A DNA stretch of 64,000 bases from Leptolinea sp. UBA5203. GTDB lineage: Bacteria > Chloroflexota > Anaerolineae > Anaerolineales > Anaerolineaceae. The notes under the pieces are model-generated. The model searched no databases and had not been told where the DNA came from. It saw only the letters and a list, made by a program, of their open reading frames with translations. This document shows, in pieces, positions 50,372-58,076 of this stretch. Positions within the stretch are counted from its first letter, which is position 1. Each line of letters starts with the position of its first letter. Made by a program: the position numbers and the translations under genes. The stretch spans positions 73,125-137,124 of the forward strand of contig DHVR01000002.1 of the NCBI GenBank assembly GCA_002412765.1, written 5' to 3'.

Positions 50372-50908
50372 TTAAAAGAAACGATAATTTTCAGGCACCG
50401 GGGCCTGTTCCAATTGAAATACTTCATCCGTGTATTGACGCACGGCGGCGATCCAGCCCGCATAGTTCTCGTTTTTGGATACCCCGCAGCTAATGGCCAC
50501 CGGCACATCCTGACTGAGGTGCTTCAGGCAATCCAGAGATTTCCTCAGCAGCCGTTCGCGCTCTTTGCTGGATGTGTGCTCGTCGTAAAACATATCCAGC
50601 AAGTCCAGCACCAGGATGGGCATGCGCGGATTATCCAGTGTTTCCAGGCGGGTGAGGACCTGGTAGCAGGTGAAGACCCGCGAAAGTTTGATGTTTTCCA
50701 GCAGGGGATTCACTTCTTCCGTGAGGCGACGGATTTCCCGGGCGATGGTGTAGGGACGAAAGGCATTGCCGGCGTCGATAATAAAGAGTTCACCTTTCAG
50801 GGCTAATCTGGCGATCAACTGCGGCATGAGGTTGTGCAAATAGCTTCTGGGCGCATTGAGCAGCAGTAGTCTTTTCTCGGATAAGGAAGGGTATTGAATT
50901 TCATTCAT
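50372..50908 (-). CDS. RecA/RadA-like protein without Walker A motif
   Basis: A 178-residue protein with a RecA/Rad51-like core. LFIIDAGNAFRPYTIAREI (41-59) matches the Rad51 'YIDTE-FRP' segment, ENIKLSRVFTCYQVLTRLE (71-89) matches 'LENI-ARA-T-H-LL', and PILVLDLLDMF (97-107) is a Walker B strand. The expected Walker A loop GPxGxGKT is absent; the corresponding N-terminal stretch is LLLLNAPRSYLHNLM. ATP hydrolysis is therefore doubtful. It may be a filament-binding or scaffold paralogue, comparable with ImuA or RadB-type proteins. AGGA precedes the ATG. The gene lies 90 bases after the HTH gene and 19 before the helical protein. Confidence 0.7.
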   Translation of the reverse strand: MNEIQYPSLSEKRLLLLNAPRSYLHNLMPQLIARLALKGELFIIDAGNAFRPYTIAREIRRLTEEVNPLLENIKLSRVFTCYQVLTRLETLDNPRMPILVLDLLDMFYDEHTSSKERERLLRKSLDCLKHLSQDVPVAISCGVSKNENYAGWIAAVRQYTDEVFQLEQAPVPENYRFF

Positions 50909-50942
50909 AGGCTTATCCTATCTGCTTCTGTGCCAGGGCGGC

Positions 50943-50962
50943 TATCCCCCGCGTGGGGGATA
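50943..50962. promoter_or_regulatory. Short dyad in leader of RecA-like gene
   Basis: TATCCCCC (50943-50950) pairs with GGGGGATA (50955-50962) around GCGT. It lies 35 bases upstream of the RecA-like start, between it and the HTH gene. No T-tract follows in the direction of transcription, so it is more likely an RNA hairpin or operator, perhaps for the HTH protein, than a terminator. Confidence 0.5.
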
Positions 50963-50998
50963 AAAGCGGTTAAAAAGGATTACCCCTTTTTTGTCCGG

Positions 50999-51400
50999 TT
51001 AATATTGCCAGGCACTGAAATCCCATCCGGCCAGCTCCATGATTAGGGCCTGTTTTTTACACAGTCCAAATTTGCCGAGGATATTGCGTACGTGGGTCTT
51101 GACGGTCTCTGTCGCAATCCCCAGCTTGAGGGCGATCTCCTGATTACTGCAGCCCTTACAAACCCAAATGGCAACCTGCTGCTCCCGTACGGAGAGGTCC
51201 TGCCAGTGGATACTGTTGTATTGGATTTTCCTGCGTTCTTCAATGGCAAAGCGCAGCAGCCGCGCTGCCAGTTCACTGGGGGAACAATTTTCCTGACTTG
51301 CCAGGCTGATCAGGGTTTCATGCAGTTCCGGATCCAATTCAAGGGGCATGTCAGGTTGGATATTAAAAATAGTTTGGGTCATTGCAGCCAGATCTCTCAT
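50999..51400 (-). CDS. LuxR-type HTH regulator with ribbon-helix-helix-like N-terminus
   Basis: A protein of about 133 residues. The C-terminal half is a LuxR/NarL helix-turn-helix: LSVREQQVAIWVCKGCSNQEIALKL, then GIATETVKTHVRNILGKFG. The N-terminal part ELDPELHETLISLA, SPSELAARLLRFAIEER reads like a CopG-type ribbon-helix-helix or a short dimerisation module rather than a receiver domain. It is thus a stand-alone DNA-binding protein. The start is uncertain: GTG 51409, ATG 51400 or ATG 51382. It is the first gene under the SOS-type promoter at 51429-51457, and it may control the polymerase operon. Confidence 0.8.
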   Translation of the reverse strand: MRDLAAMTQTIFNIQPDMPLELDPELHETLISLASQENCSPSELAARLLRFAIEERRKIQYNSIHWQDLSVREQQVAIWVCKGCSNQEIALKLGIATETVKTHVRNILGKFGLCKKQALIMELAGWDFSAWQY

Positions 51401-51428
51401 CTTTATCACCAGGGGAAAGGGTACTTAA

Positions 51429-51457
51429 ATTATATAGAACAAATGTTCTTGTGTCAA
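51429..51457 (-). promoter_or_regulatory. Perfect consensus promoter with LexA-type (SOS) box in the spacer
   Basis: On the minus strand, TTGACA (51457-51452) and TATAAT (51434-51429) are both perfect and are separated by exactly 17 bases. The spacer contains GAACATTTGTTC (51448-51437), a perfect GAAC-N4-GTTC dyad extended to AGAACATTTGTTCT. This matches the core of the Gram-positive LexA/DinR box (CGAAC-N4-GTTCG). Repressor bound there would cover the space between -35 and -10. Transcription would begin near 51422, about 22 bases before the HTH gene. Confidence 0.85.
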
Positions 51458-51601
51458 TAGGAAATACAATCTTCTTCAGGACGGGGTATTTCGTCTGGTT
51501 TTGAAAAGTAGCTGGTTATTTTTTGTTTTTTCGCACTATTTTTCTTAGTTTTTAATTGGGATTATCCGTTATGATAGAAAAGAACTTTTTGGAGGAGCTG
51601 C

Positions 51602-53218
51602 ATGTCCGCAAAACCCTTAAAAATATTTGTGTTTGTATTCCTTCCATTGTTGAGCCTGCTTGTTGTCAACCAGGTAACGCAGAACAGCATTGCCTTTATT
51701 CGCACCATTCTGGCTGCGGCGCCTATTCTGATCGTCCTCGTGGTGATGATTGTCTTTCATGTTGGCGGACAGGTTGCCGGTCTGATTGGCCTGCTCAGCG
51801 GATTGCTGGTTGCATTTCAAGCTTTTGGCCTGACCAGCAATATCTTGATTATTTCCCAGGTAAAAGGGCTGCTGCTTTTTTTGTTTGTTCTGGCAGTTTT
51901 TTTGCCGGCTTTATTTCTATATAACATTGTTAATCAAGCCAGGGGTATTCAATCCATTGCTCTGGCTCTGGAAAACAGGATTCAGGATCGAGGCATCTTG
52001 CTGATTGTCATTGCCTGGGCTTTCAGCGGGATGTTGGAAGGTCTGGCGGGTTTTGGGCTACCCGTGGCCATGGTTTCCCCAATGTTGGTTGAATTGGGAT
52101 TGAATCCCATTCTGGCCGTTGCGGCTGTTGCCATTGGGCACGCCTGGTCGGTTACCTTTGGCGATATGGGCGTGATTTACCAAACGCTCATCTCAGTGGT
52201 AAAGGTTGCTCCGGCGCAATTATCCGTATTTGCGGCCATCTTCCTGGGGATTTCCTGTCTGGCTTGTGGATTGTCGGTGGCGCACATATTAAAGCGCTTG
52301 AACAAATGGCCCATTGTGCTGGTCCTTGCTCTGGTCATGGCCTTCGTGCAGTATGCTTTTGTGATGCTGAACATTGCTGCCCTGGCGAGTTTTTGTGCCG
52401 GGTTGGCGGGTGTAAGTGCTGCAATACTGATCAATCACATCATTATGAAATCTAAAAATGAAAAAAGCGCCCCCATGGAATGGACGCCGTCCTTGAAAAT
52501 GGCCCTCTTGAGTTATGGCTCCCTGACCGTTCTGATGAGTCTGATTGCTATTGTCCCGCCTCTTCATCAGGCTTTGGGAAAAATATCCTGGGTTGTGGCC
52601 TACCCCGAAGTGACCACCTTGCGTGGCTTTACTACGGCGGCGGTGATTAATCAACACTATTATCCTTTACTGCATCCGGGGACATCCATCTTGTTGATTG
52701 CTTTGATCAGTTATTTTCTGAATAAACGGGCGAAACTTTATTCGTCAACGAATCTCATGCATATTGTTTCCATCACTGTGAAAGCAGCTTTGCCGCCAGC
52801 GATTGGAATTCTCTCCATGGTGGGGCTTTCGTTTCTCATGGATCACAGTGGTATGACGGTTCAACTGGCTGAATTGTTAAGTAGTTTTTTTAATGCAGCC
52901 TTCCCGTTAGTTTCACCTTACATCGGCATGTTGGGCGCCTTTGCTACCGGAAGTAATAATAATTCCAATGTTTTGTTTGCTCCCCTGCAAGAGGGGATCG
53001 CGATCCTTCTGAAAATCTCGCCTGCGGTGATTGTGGCTGCCCAAACGACGGGCGGTGCATTAGGCAGCATGATAGCCCCAGCCAAAGTGATTGTGGGCTG
53101 CAGCACAGTGGCAGCCCAGGGTCGGGATGGAGAAGTTCTGCGCAAGACCATTCCCTATGGCCTGGTCATCGGGCTGGTGATGGGAATTGTGACCATGCTA
53201 TTTGCAATGAATAATTGA
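51602..53218 (+). CDS. lctP: L-lactate permease family transporter
   Basis: A 538-residue membrane protein with 13 or so segments. GMLEGLAGFGLPVAMVSPML is the LctP-family signature, repeated in altered form near the C-terminus as GATGSNNNSNVLFAPLQ. The family carries L-lactate, D-lactate or glycolate with protons. GGAGGAGCTGC precedes the ATG. TATGAT at 51570-51575 is a possible -10. It is divergent from the SOS-type operon, with only 30 bases between that operon's -35 box and AT-rich DNA upstream of lctP. Lactate uptake fits the acetate-forming enzymes nearby. Confidence 0.9.
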   Translation: MSAKPLKIFVFVFLPLLSLLVVNQVTQNSIAFIRTILAAAPILIVLVVMIVFHVGGQVAGLIGLLSGLLVAFQAFGLTSNILIISQVKGLLLFLFVLAVFLPALFLYNIVNQARGIQSIALALENRIQDRGILLIVIAWAFSGMLEGLAGFGLPVAMVSPMLVELGLNPILAVAAVAIGHAWSVTFGDMGVIYQTLISVVKVAPAQLSVFAAIFLGISCLACGLSVAHILKRLNKWPIVLVLALVMAFVQYAFVMLNIAALASFCAGLAGVSAAILINHIIMKSKNEKSAPMEWTPSLKMALLSYGSLTVLMSLIAIVPPLHQALGKISWVVAYPEVTTLRGFTTAAVINQHYYPLLHPGTSILLIALISYFLNKRAKLYSSTNLMHIVSITVKAALPPAIGILSMVGLSFLMDHSGMTVQLAELLSSFFNAAFPLVSPYIGMLGAFATGSNNNSNVLFAPLQEGIAILLKISPAVIVAAQTTGGALGSMIAPAKVIVGCSTVAAQGRDGEVLRKTIPYGLVIGLVMGIVTMLFAMNN

Positions 53219-53296
53219 TTTCTATGAGATCGGCAGCAGGGGTAAGAAAATTCTTTTCCAGATAGGCTTAATCATTTTCAGAATAACAAACTACTT

Positions 53297-54349
53297 CTAA
53301 GCCCTTGCCGTTTGAGCCAGCACAACCCATGGGTAGATTTCCAGTGCATGGATTTTAATTTTGGAATTGGAGGTGGTGATTTGCAGCAATCCATTGTCAA
53401 GCAGAAGTGGAGTTTCCATACAGTCGGCACCCAGTGAAGTGAGGCGTTTTGCCAGGTCCAATAGAAAGTGATGGCTGGGCTCTAAAGAAGTAGTTAGAAA
53501 AAGGAGCTGTTGGGCGCCATTGAGCCCGGCCATGCCGCTGCCGATTTGCTTGAGCAGATGGTTTTGCAGCCTTTCCCGGCTTATCTGATGTTCTTTCGGC
53601 ATAGTGTTTTGAATCAATGTGTCCAGCCGCATCAGTTGGGGATCCAGCGCCTGAAAACCGCTTTGCAGGGTCAGCACCTGCAGGGCTTGATCCACACTCA
53701 TGCCGTCCTCGCACAGCAATAAAGACAGGGATGGATCGATGCTGCCTACGCTAGTCAGGCCAGGGATGCCCTCCAATTTGGAGAATCCGCTGGAGCACTC
53801 CACAGCAATTCCGCGCTGGATGACGGCTACGGATGCGGAAAACTCATCCAGGAAGACCGTGATCAAGCGATCACTCTGATCAGGATAAGCTGCTCTGATG
53901 AGCCGAGAGCCGTATTGATGATAGATTCCATCCGACCCGTAGCGTTGAATCTCAGGATAGCGAAGTTCCTTTGGGAGCGCATAGCCATGGGCGGTTTGCG
54001 GCATATGCTGGAAAAAAGCTGTGTTGCAAAGCAGGATATGGCGCAGCTCTGGCCGCATGGTAACCATCTGAAAGACGGTATTCATTAGCAAGGTGTTTTC
54101 AAAAGGGGCAAACTTCTGCATGTCCTGTAAAAGACTTAGCATGCCCGGGGTCAATTCTGTAACGGCTTCGTTGAACTCAGGTCCGCCATTTTCAAGTAAA
54201 TAGACGGCTTCTTCGGCTTCTTCCACAGCATCCATCAGCTCGGCAGGAAAGGGCTGCTCTGGTAAAAGTTTCCCGCAGCGGATCAAGTAGTCCTGATCAT
54301 TCAGTTCTGCCCAATCCATGTGGTAAGGCGTGGTTTTAAAGATCAGCAT
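53297..54349 (-). CDS. Acetate kinase paralogue without catalytic residues
   Basis: A 350-residue protein that aligns by eye with the adjacent acetate kinase. CNTAFFQHMP matches FDTTFYSQMP, EIQRYGSDGIYH matches DIRHYGFHGLSY, and SSGFSKLEGIPGLTSVGSIDP matches TSMGYTPLQGLVMSTRCGDLDP. Catalytic positions are changed: His121 to Glu84, Asp146 to Asn109, His178 to Asp140, His206 to Phe166 and Arg240 to Ser200. The N-terminal phosphate loop NxGSSS is missing. The frame is intact, so it is a pseudo-enzyme rather than a decayed gene. Its start overlaps ackA by 14 bases. A regulatory subunit or heterodimer partner is my inference. Confidence 0.7.
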   Translation of the reverse strand: MLIFKTTPYHMDWAELNDQDYLIRCGKLLPEQPFPAELMDAVEEAEEAVYLLENGGPEFNEAVTELTPGMLSLLQDMQKFAPFENTLLMNTVFQMVTMRPELRHILLCNTAFFQHMPQTAHGYALPKELRYPEIQRYGSDGIYHQYGSRLIRAAYPDQSDRLITVFLDEFSASVAVIQRGIAVECSSGFSKLEGIPGLTSVGSIDPSLSLLLCEDGMSVDQALQVLTLQSGFQALDPQLMRLDTLIQNTMPKEHQISRERLQNHLLKQIGSGMAGLNGAQQLLFLTTSLEPSHHFLLDLAKRLTSLGADCMETPLLLDNGLLQITTSNSKIKIHALEIYPWVVLAQTARA

Positions 54350-55556
54350 GCTTCACCTCCTGGAGTAAATTGAAACCATCCCGGGCGATGATGCTTTCTT
54401 CGTCTGTTGGCAGAACCATTACGCGTACCGCTGATTTGGCGGTTTGAATTTCTGAAAGACAATCCAGCGGGGCAGTCCGGTTTTTTTGTTCATCCAGTTC
54501 AAGCCCCAGCCAATCCATCTTGGCACAGGTTAAGTGACGAATGGCGGGGTTTTGAAGTCCAATATCATCGGTAAAGACCAGGATATCCAGCCCCCCCAGA
54601 ATGGCTGCGTAGGCGCCGATATATTTTTTCAGGCGGTGAATCAACAGGTCAATGGCAGCCTGTGCTTCTGGATTATGCTGTTCATCCGCTGATTTGAGGA
54701 TATCGCGGATATCACTGGAAAAACCGGATAGACCCAGCAAACCGCTATTTTTATTAAAGATTTGATTTAGCTCGCTGGCGGTATGGTTATGCACCTGCAT
54801 CAGGTAGAGGGGGATAAATGGATCCAGGTCCCCGCAGCGGGTGCTCATCACCAGACCTTGCAGAGGTGTATAACCCATGGAAGTATCCACTGGTTTACCA
54901 TTCTTGATGGCAGTGATGCTGGAGCCACCGGTGCCCAGATGGCAGGCAATGATCTTCAGCGGGGCTAGATCCAAATTCAGCGTTTGGCTGATGTGTTGAA
55001 AGATATAAGTGTATGAGAGGCCGTGAAAGCCGTAATGGCGGATGTCATGCTGTTTTGTAAATGCATTGGGCAGGGTCTCTAAGGCGGCAATATCCGGCAT
55101 CTGGCTGTAAAAGGTGGTATCGAAGGTGACATATTCGGGCAAGCCGGGGTAGGACTGCTGGCAGGCACGAATTACACTGTAAGAATTGGGGTTATGAATG
55201 GGAGCCAAAGGCAGACATCGTTCCAGCGCGGGAGTAGTTAGGGGAGTGATCAGAGTGGAGCTAGTAAACAAAGAACCGCCATGCACAAAACGATGGCCGA
55301 TAGCATCAAACTGGATATCCAGCTTTTGCAGCATTTGGATGATTTGTCCGGCGGCCTGGGCATGGCTGTCAAGCTGCATGGGGACAACGGTATGCTGCCC
55401 ATCCTGATTTAGCTCAATAAAGGACTCTTCTGTGCCTTTCACACCTACTCGATGGGCTTTCCCGTGCAGCAGGATTTTCGGGGTTAAAGAAGAGTCGACA
55501 GAAAAAAGTTTAAACGATAGAGAAGAAGAACCACAATTAAAGATGAGAAGTTTCAT
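54336..55556 (-). CDS. ackA: Acetate kinase
   Basis: A 406-residue ASKHA-fold kinase that interconverts acetyl phosphate plus ADP with acetate plus ATP. Active-site positions are present: Asn7 in FNCGSSS, Arg89 in GHRFVHGG, His121 in IHNP, Asp146 in FDTTF, His178 in GFHGLSY, His206 in CHLGTGGSS and Arg240 in TRCGDLDP. Butyrate or propionate kinase activity is possible but less likely. It overlaps a degenerate paralogue by 14 bases. Phosphotransacetylase is not in the window; an alternative acetate route, the ADP-forming synthetase, lies 5.7 kb away. Confidence 0.93.
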   Translation of the reverse strand: MKLLIFNCGSSSLSFKLFSVDSSLTPKILLHGKAHRVGVKGTEESFIELNQDGQHTVVPMQLDSHAQAAGQIIQMLQKLDIQFDAIGHRFVHGGSLFTSSTLITPLTTPALERCLPLAPIHNPNSYSVIRACQQSYPGLPEYVTFDTTFYSQMPDIAALETLPNAFTKQHDIRHYGFHGLSYTYIFQHISQTLNLDLAPLKIIACHLGTGGSSITAIKNGKPVDTSMGYTPLQGLVMSTRCGDLDPFIPLYLMQVHNHTASELNQIFNKNSGLLGLSGFSSDIRDILKSADEQHNPEAQAAIDLLIHRLKKYIGAYAAILGGLDILVFTDDIGLQNPAIRHLTCAKMDWLGLELDEQKNRTAPLDCLSEIQTAKSAVRVMVLPTDEESIIARDGFNLLQEVKHADL

Positions 55557-55601
55557 GGATCCATCCTTGCTGATGGGGTAAAACCAGATTAATGGATTTG
55601 A

Positions 55602-56729
55602 TTATGAACTGAACTCCATAATGACATCCATGACCTGCTCAACTTCGTTCAGAGTCATGCTGTTGTTAAGAGGCAAGCGCACGAGCTGATCACTGATCTT
55701 TTCAGTTACCGGACAATCCCCAGGATTGCCGCCCAGTTTTTCACCCATGACGGAAAGATGCAGGGGCAGGTAATGGAAAACACTATAAATATCTTGATCC
55801 CGCAGGGTTTTAATAAAGCGCGTACGGACTTCCAAATTCGGGGCGAGTAAATAAAACATATGATAGGACTGTTCACACTCGTCCGGAATGATGGGCAGAC
55901 GGAAACCGTTCTTCAGGGCCCAATTGCCAAGATGCTGATTGTATTGGTCCCAAATCATTTTCCTGCGCTGCTGAATCAGGGAAGCTTTTTCAAGTTGGGC
56001 GAATAAAACGGCTGCCAGAATTTCAGAAGGAATATAGCTGGAGCCGACATCCACCCAGGTATATTTGTCAATCATGCCGCGGAAGAAGCGGCTGCGATCG
56101 GTGCCTTTCTCGCGAATGATTTCAGCGCGCTCGATGTAAGCCGGATTATTGATAAACAAAGCACCGCCTTCGCCGCTGGTGATGTTTTTGGTCTCATGAA
56201 AACTCTGCGCTGCAAAGGTTCCCAAAGTGCCGAGATTCTTGCCTTTATATTTGCTGAACAGGCCGTGGGCGTTATCTTCGACGATTATGAGATTGTGTTT
56301 GTCCGCGATTCGTTGAATGGTATCCATCTCACAGGAGACACCGGCGTAATGCACCGGAACGATGGCTCTGGTGCGCTCGGTAATATGCTCTTCCAGGAGG
56401 GTTTCATCCAGATTCAAAGTATCCGGACGGACGTCTACAATCACGGGTTTGATGCCATGCAAGAGGAAAGCATTTACGGTGGAAACAAAGGTAAAAGAAG
56501 GCGCAAGAATTTCATCCCCTTCCTCCAGGTCCATTAAAATGGCTGCCATTTCCAATGCATGGGTGCAGGAAGTGGTCAGCAGGGCTTTTCCGACCCCCAG
56601 TGTCTCTTCAAAGTAACTATGGCACTTTTTGGTAAAAAACCCATCTCCGGAGAGATGATTATTTTCAAAGGTTTGACGCACATATTCCAGTTCATTGCCG
56701 AGAATGGCTACTTTATTAAAGTCAATCAT
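55602..56729 (-). CDS. wecE: WecE/RffA-like dTDP-4-amino-4,6-dideoxygalactose transaminase
   Basis: A 375-residue PLP aminotransferase of the DegT/DnrJ/EryC1 family. It follows E. coli WecE closely: FNKVAILGNELEYV, LTTSCTHALEMAA, PSFTFVSTVNAF, IVPVHYAGVSCEMDTI, EDNAHGLFSKYKGK, SFHETKN with the PLP-binding Lys181, REKGTDRSRFFRG and HYLPLH. WecE converts dTDP-4-keto-6-deoxyglucose to dTDP-4-amino-4,6-dideoxygalactose (Fuc4N). RfbA and RfbB, which make that substrate, are encoded at 40592-42558. It is five bases downstream of the methyltransferase gene and part of a five-gene surface-sugar operon. Confidence 0.88.
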   Translation of the reverse strand: MIDFNKVAILGNELEYVRQTFENNHLSGDGFFTKKCHSYFEETLGVGKALLTTSCTHALEMAAILMDLEEGDEILAPSFTFVSTVNAFLLHGIKPVIVDVRPDTLNLDETLLEEHITERTRAIVPVHYAGVSCEMDTIQRIADKHNLIIVEDNAHGLFSKYKGKNLGTLGTFAAQSFHETKNITSGEGGALFINNPAYIERAEIIREKGTDRSRFFRGMIDKYTWVDVGSSYIPSEILAAVLFAQLEKASLIQQRRKMIWDQYNQHLGNWALKNGFRLPIIPDECEQSYHMFYLLAPNLEVRTRFIKTLRDQDIYSVFHYLPLHLSVMGEKLGGNPGDCPVTEKISDQLVRLPLNNSMTLNEVEQVMDVIMEFSS

Positions 56730-56734
56730 GTTTC

Positions 56735-57361
56735 TTATTTCCGGATTAATAGAGTGAAATCATAAACTTCATAGTCATGAAGTAAGGCGACATTGCGCGA
56801 AAAATTAAGTTTACAGTAATCAAACAGGTAACATGGGTCTGCATAATATAAGTCATCCCGCATGCGATCAACATCCGAGTATTTGGTGAGGAAATTGATG
56901 GAAAATCCCTTCTCAGCAAGATCATTAATTTCATGCATGCATTTGACCACATATTTCGTCCATTGGTCATAATCCGCATTAAGTTTCATGTTAAAGACAC
57001 CGCAAGCGCTGACGTAATCCACTGGAGGGCATTCGGATAAATCTGACGTGAAGATGCAATTGGGATCGTCTTCGTGAAGTTTGCGACCTTCCAGCACCAT
57101 CGATTCCAACAAATCATAGCCATAATACAGGCGGACTTTTTTTTCTTTCAGAATCAAATAATCGTAAAAGGCACCATAGCCTGCGCCGTAATCCAGTATG
57201 GAGAAAGAGGTATCCGGTTCGATGATCTTGACCAACTGATCGAAGCGTATTTCCCGAGCTTGATTTGAGTTCCAATCCACGCCTTTGGCTTCAGTGCCAT
57301 GGATTTTTAATTTTTCATCAAAATATTGATTTACATTCTCAAGAACTTTTTTTAATTCCAT
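56735..57361 (-). CDS. Class I SAM-dependent methyltransferase
   Basis: A 208-residue Rossmann methyltransferase. FSILDYGAGYGAFYDYL is the SAM-binding motif I, with YYGYDLLESMVLEGRK as the following acidic strand. No metal or nucleic-acid binding part is seen. In this setting it probably methylates a sugar or a sugar-linked group; the substrate is unknown. It lies five bases upstream of the WecE-like gene and 17 bases downstream of the WbqC-like gene. Confidence 0.82.
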   Translation of the reverse strand: MELKKVLENVNQYFDEKLKIHGTEAKGVDWNSNQAREIRFDQLVKIIEPDTSFSILDYGAGYGAFYDYLILKEKKVRLYYGYDLLESMVLEGRKLHEDDPNCIFTSDLSECPPVDYVSACGVFNMKLNADYDQWTKYVVKCMHEINDLAEKGFSINFLTKYSDVDRMRDDLYYADPCYLFDYCKLNFSRNVALLHDYEVYDFTLLIRK

Positions 57362-57378
57362 TTGATTTCACCTTCTCC

Positions 57379-58065
57379 CTAGAAATAGTCCAACGCTTGT
57401 GGACCTTTCATGAATAATAAATCGAGGATACTGACTTGTGATTCGAAAGGTGGATAGAGCTGATCATACTCCGGGTAGTCATAGATTATGAAGGATAATT
57501 CAATCCCAGCAGAGGTGAAGAGTTCAGGCTCCAGATAATCCCGTGCAGATGGTCCGGATAAATAGGATGTCGCACCCACTTTGGCTAAAATCTGCATGAG
57601 ACGGTCGGTCTTGGTGCCGGTGATTCCCTGAATTTCCGAAGATCGCAGAAAAGTAGTATTTTGAATACCCAGCAATCCGCTGATGGCGATGGTCAGGTCG
57701 ATGGTAAACTCCGCGAGATGAGTGTCATACCGCTCATAAAACGGGGCGAGGACATCCTGATAGCGTTGAAAATAAGGGGCTTTGCTATAGGAAAGCTGAA
57801 GGGCATTCCAATGCTTGCGATTCCAATTTTGCGCCCAATTGATTTGAACATCATGGATTGGAGTGTGATTTTCTTCAATACCCTTGGTTAATACTGGAAT
57901 GGTTAACCATTGGGAGCCATCCCGGGTTTTGATTCGATTGCGGTTACGCCAGCCGTTCTTGTCATATTTGACGTCGTCATAGAAGATGAAGGTATCCGCC
58001 TGGCGGATTTGATCAAAATATCCACGCCAGGGAATATACGAAGGCTGTAAAATAACACATTTCAT
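57379..58065 (-). CDS. WbqC-family protein
   Basis: A 228-residue soluble protein. CVILQPSYIPWRGYFDQIRQADTFIFYDDVKYDKNGWRNRN is the WbqC signature, with the conserved Gln-Pro-Ser/Tyr and the YDDV segment (shown here as adjoining motifs). LTIPV follows. WbqC-like proteins occur in O-antigen and other polysaccharide clusters and probably modify an amino-sugar, but the reaction is not established to my knowledge. It is clustered tightly with a WecE-like transaminase that would supply a 4-amino sugar. Confidence 0.85.
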   Translation of the reverse strand: MKCVILQPSYIPWRGYFDQIRQADTFIFYDDVKYDKNGWRNRNRIKTRDGSQWLTIPVLTKGIEENHTPIHDVQINWAQNWNRKHWNALQLSYSKAPYFQRYQDVLAPFYERYDTHLAEFTIDLTIAISGLLGIQNTTFLRSSEIQGITGTKTDRLMQILAKVGATSYLSGPSARDYLEPELFTSAGIELSFIIYDYPEYDQLYPPFESQVSILDLLFMKGPQALDYF

Positions 58066-58076
58066 GTTTGGGATTA

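Noticed and set aside
53297..54349. Pseudogene of acetate kinase
   Set aside because: The frame is uninterrupted over 350 codons and overlaps ackA in a coupled arrangement, which suggests a maintained non-catalytic protein.
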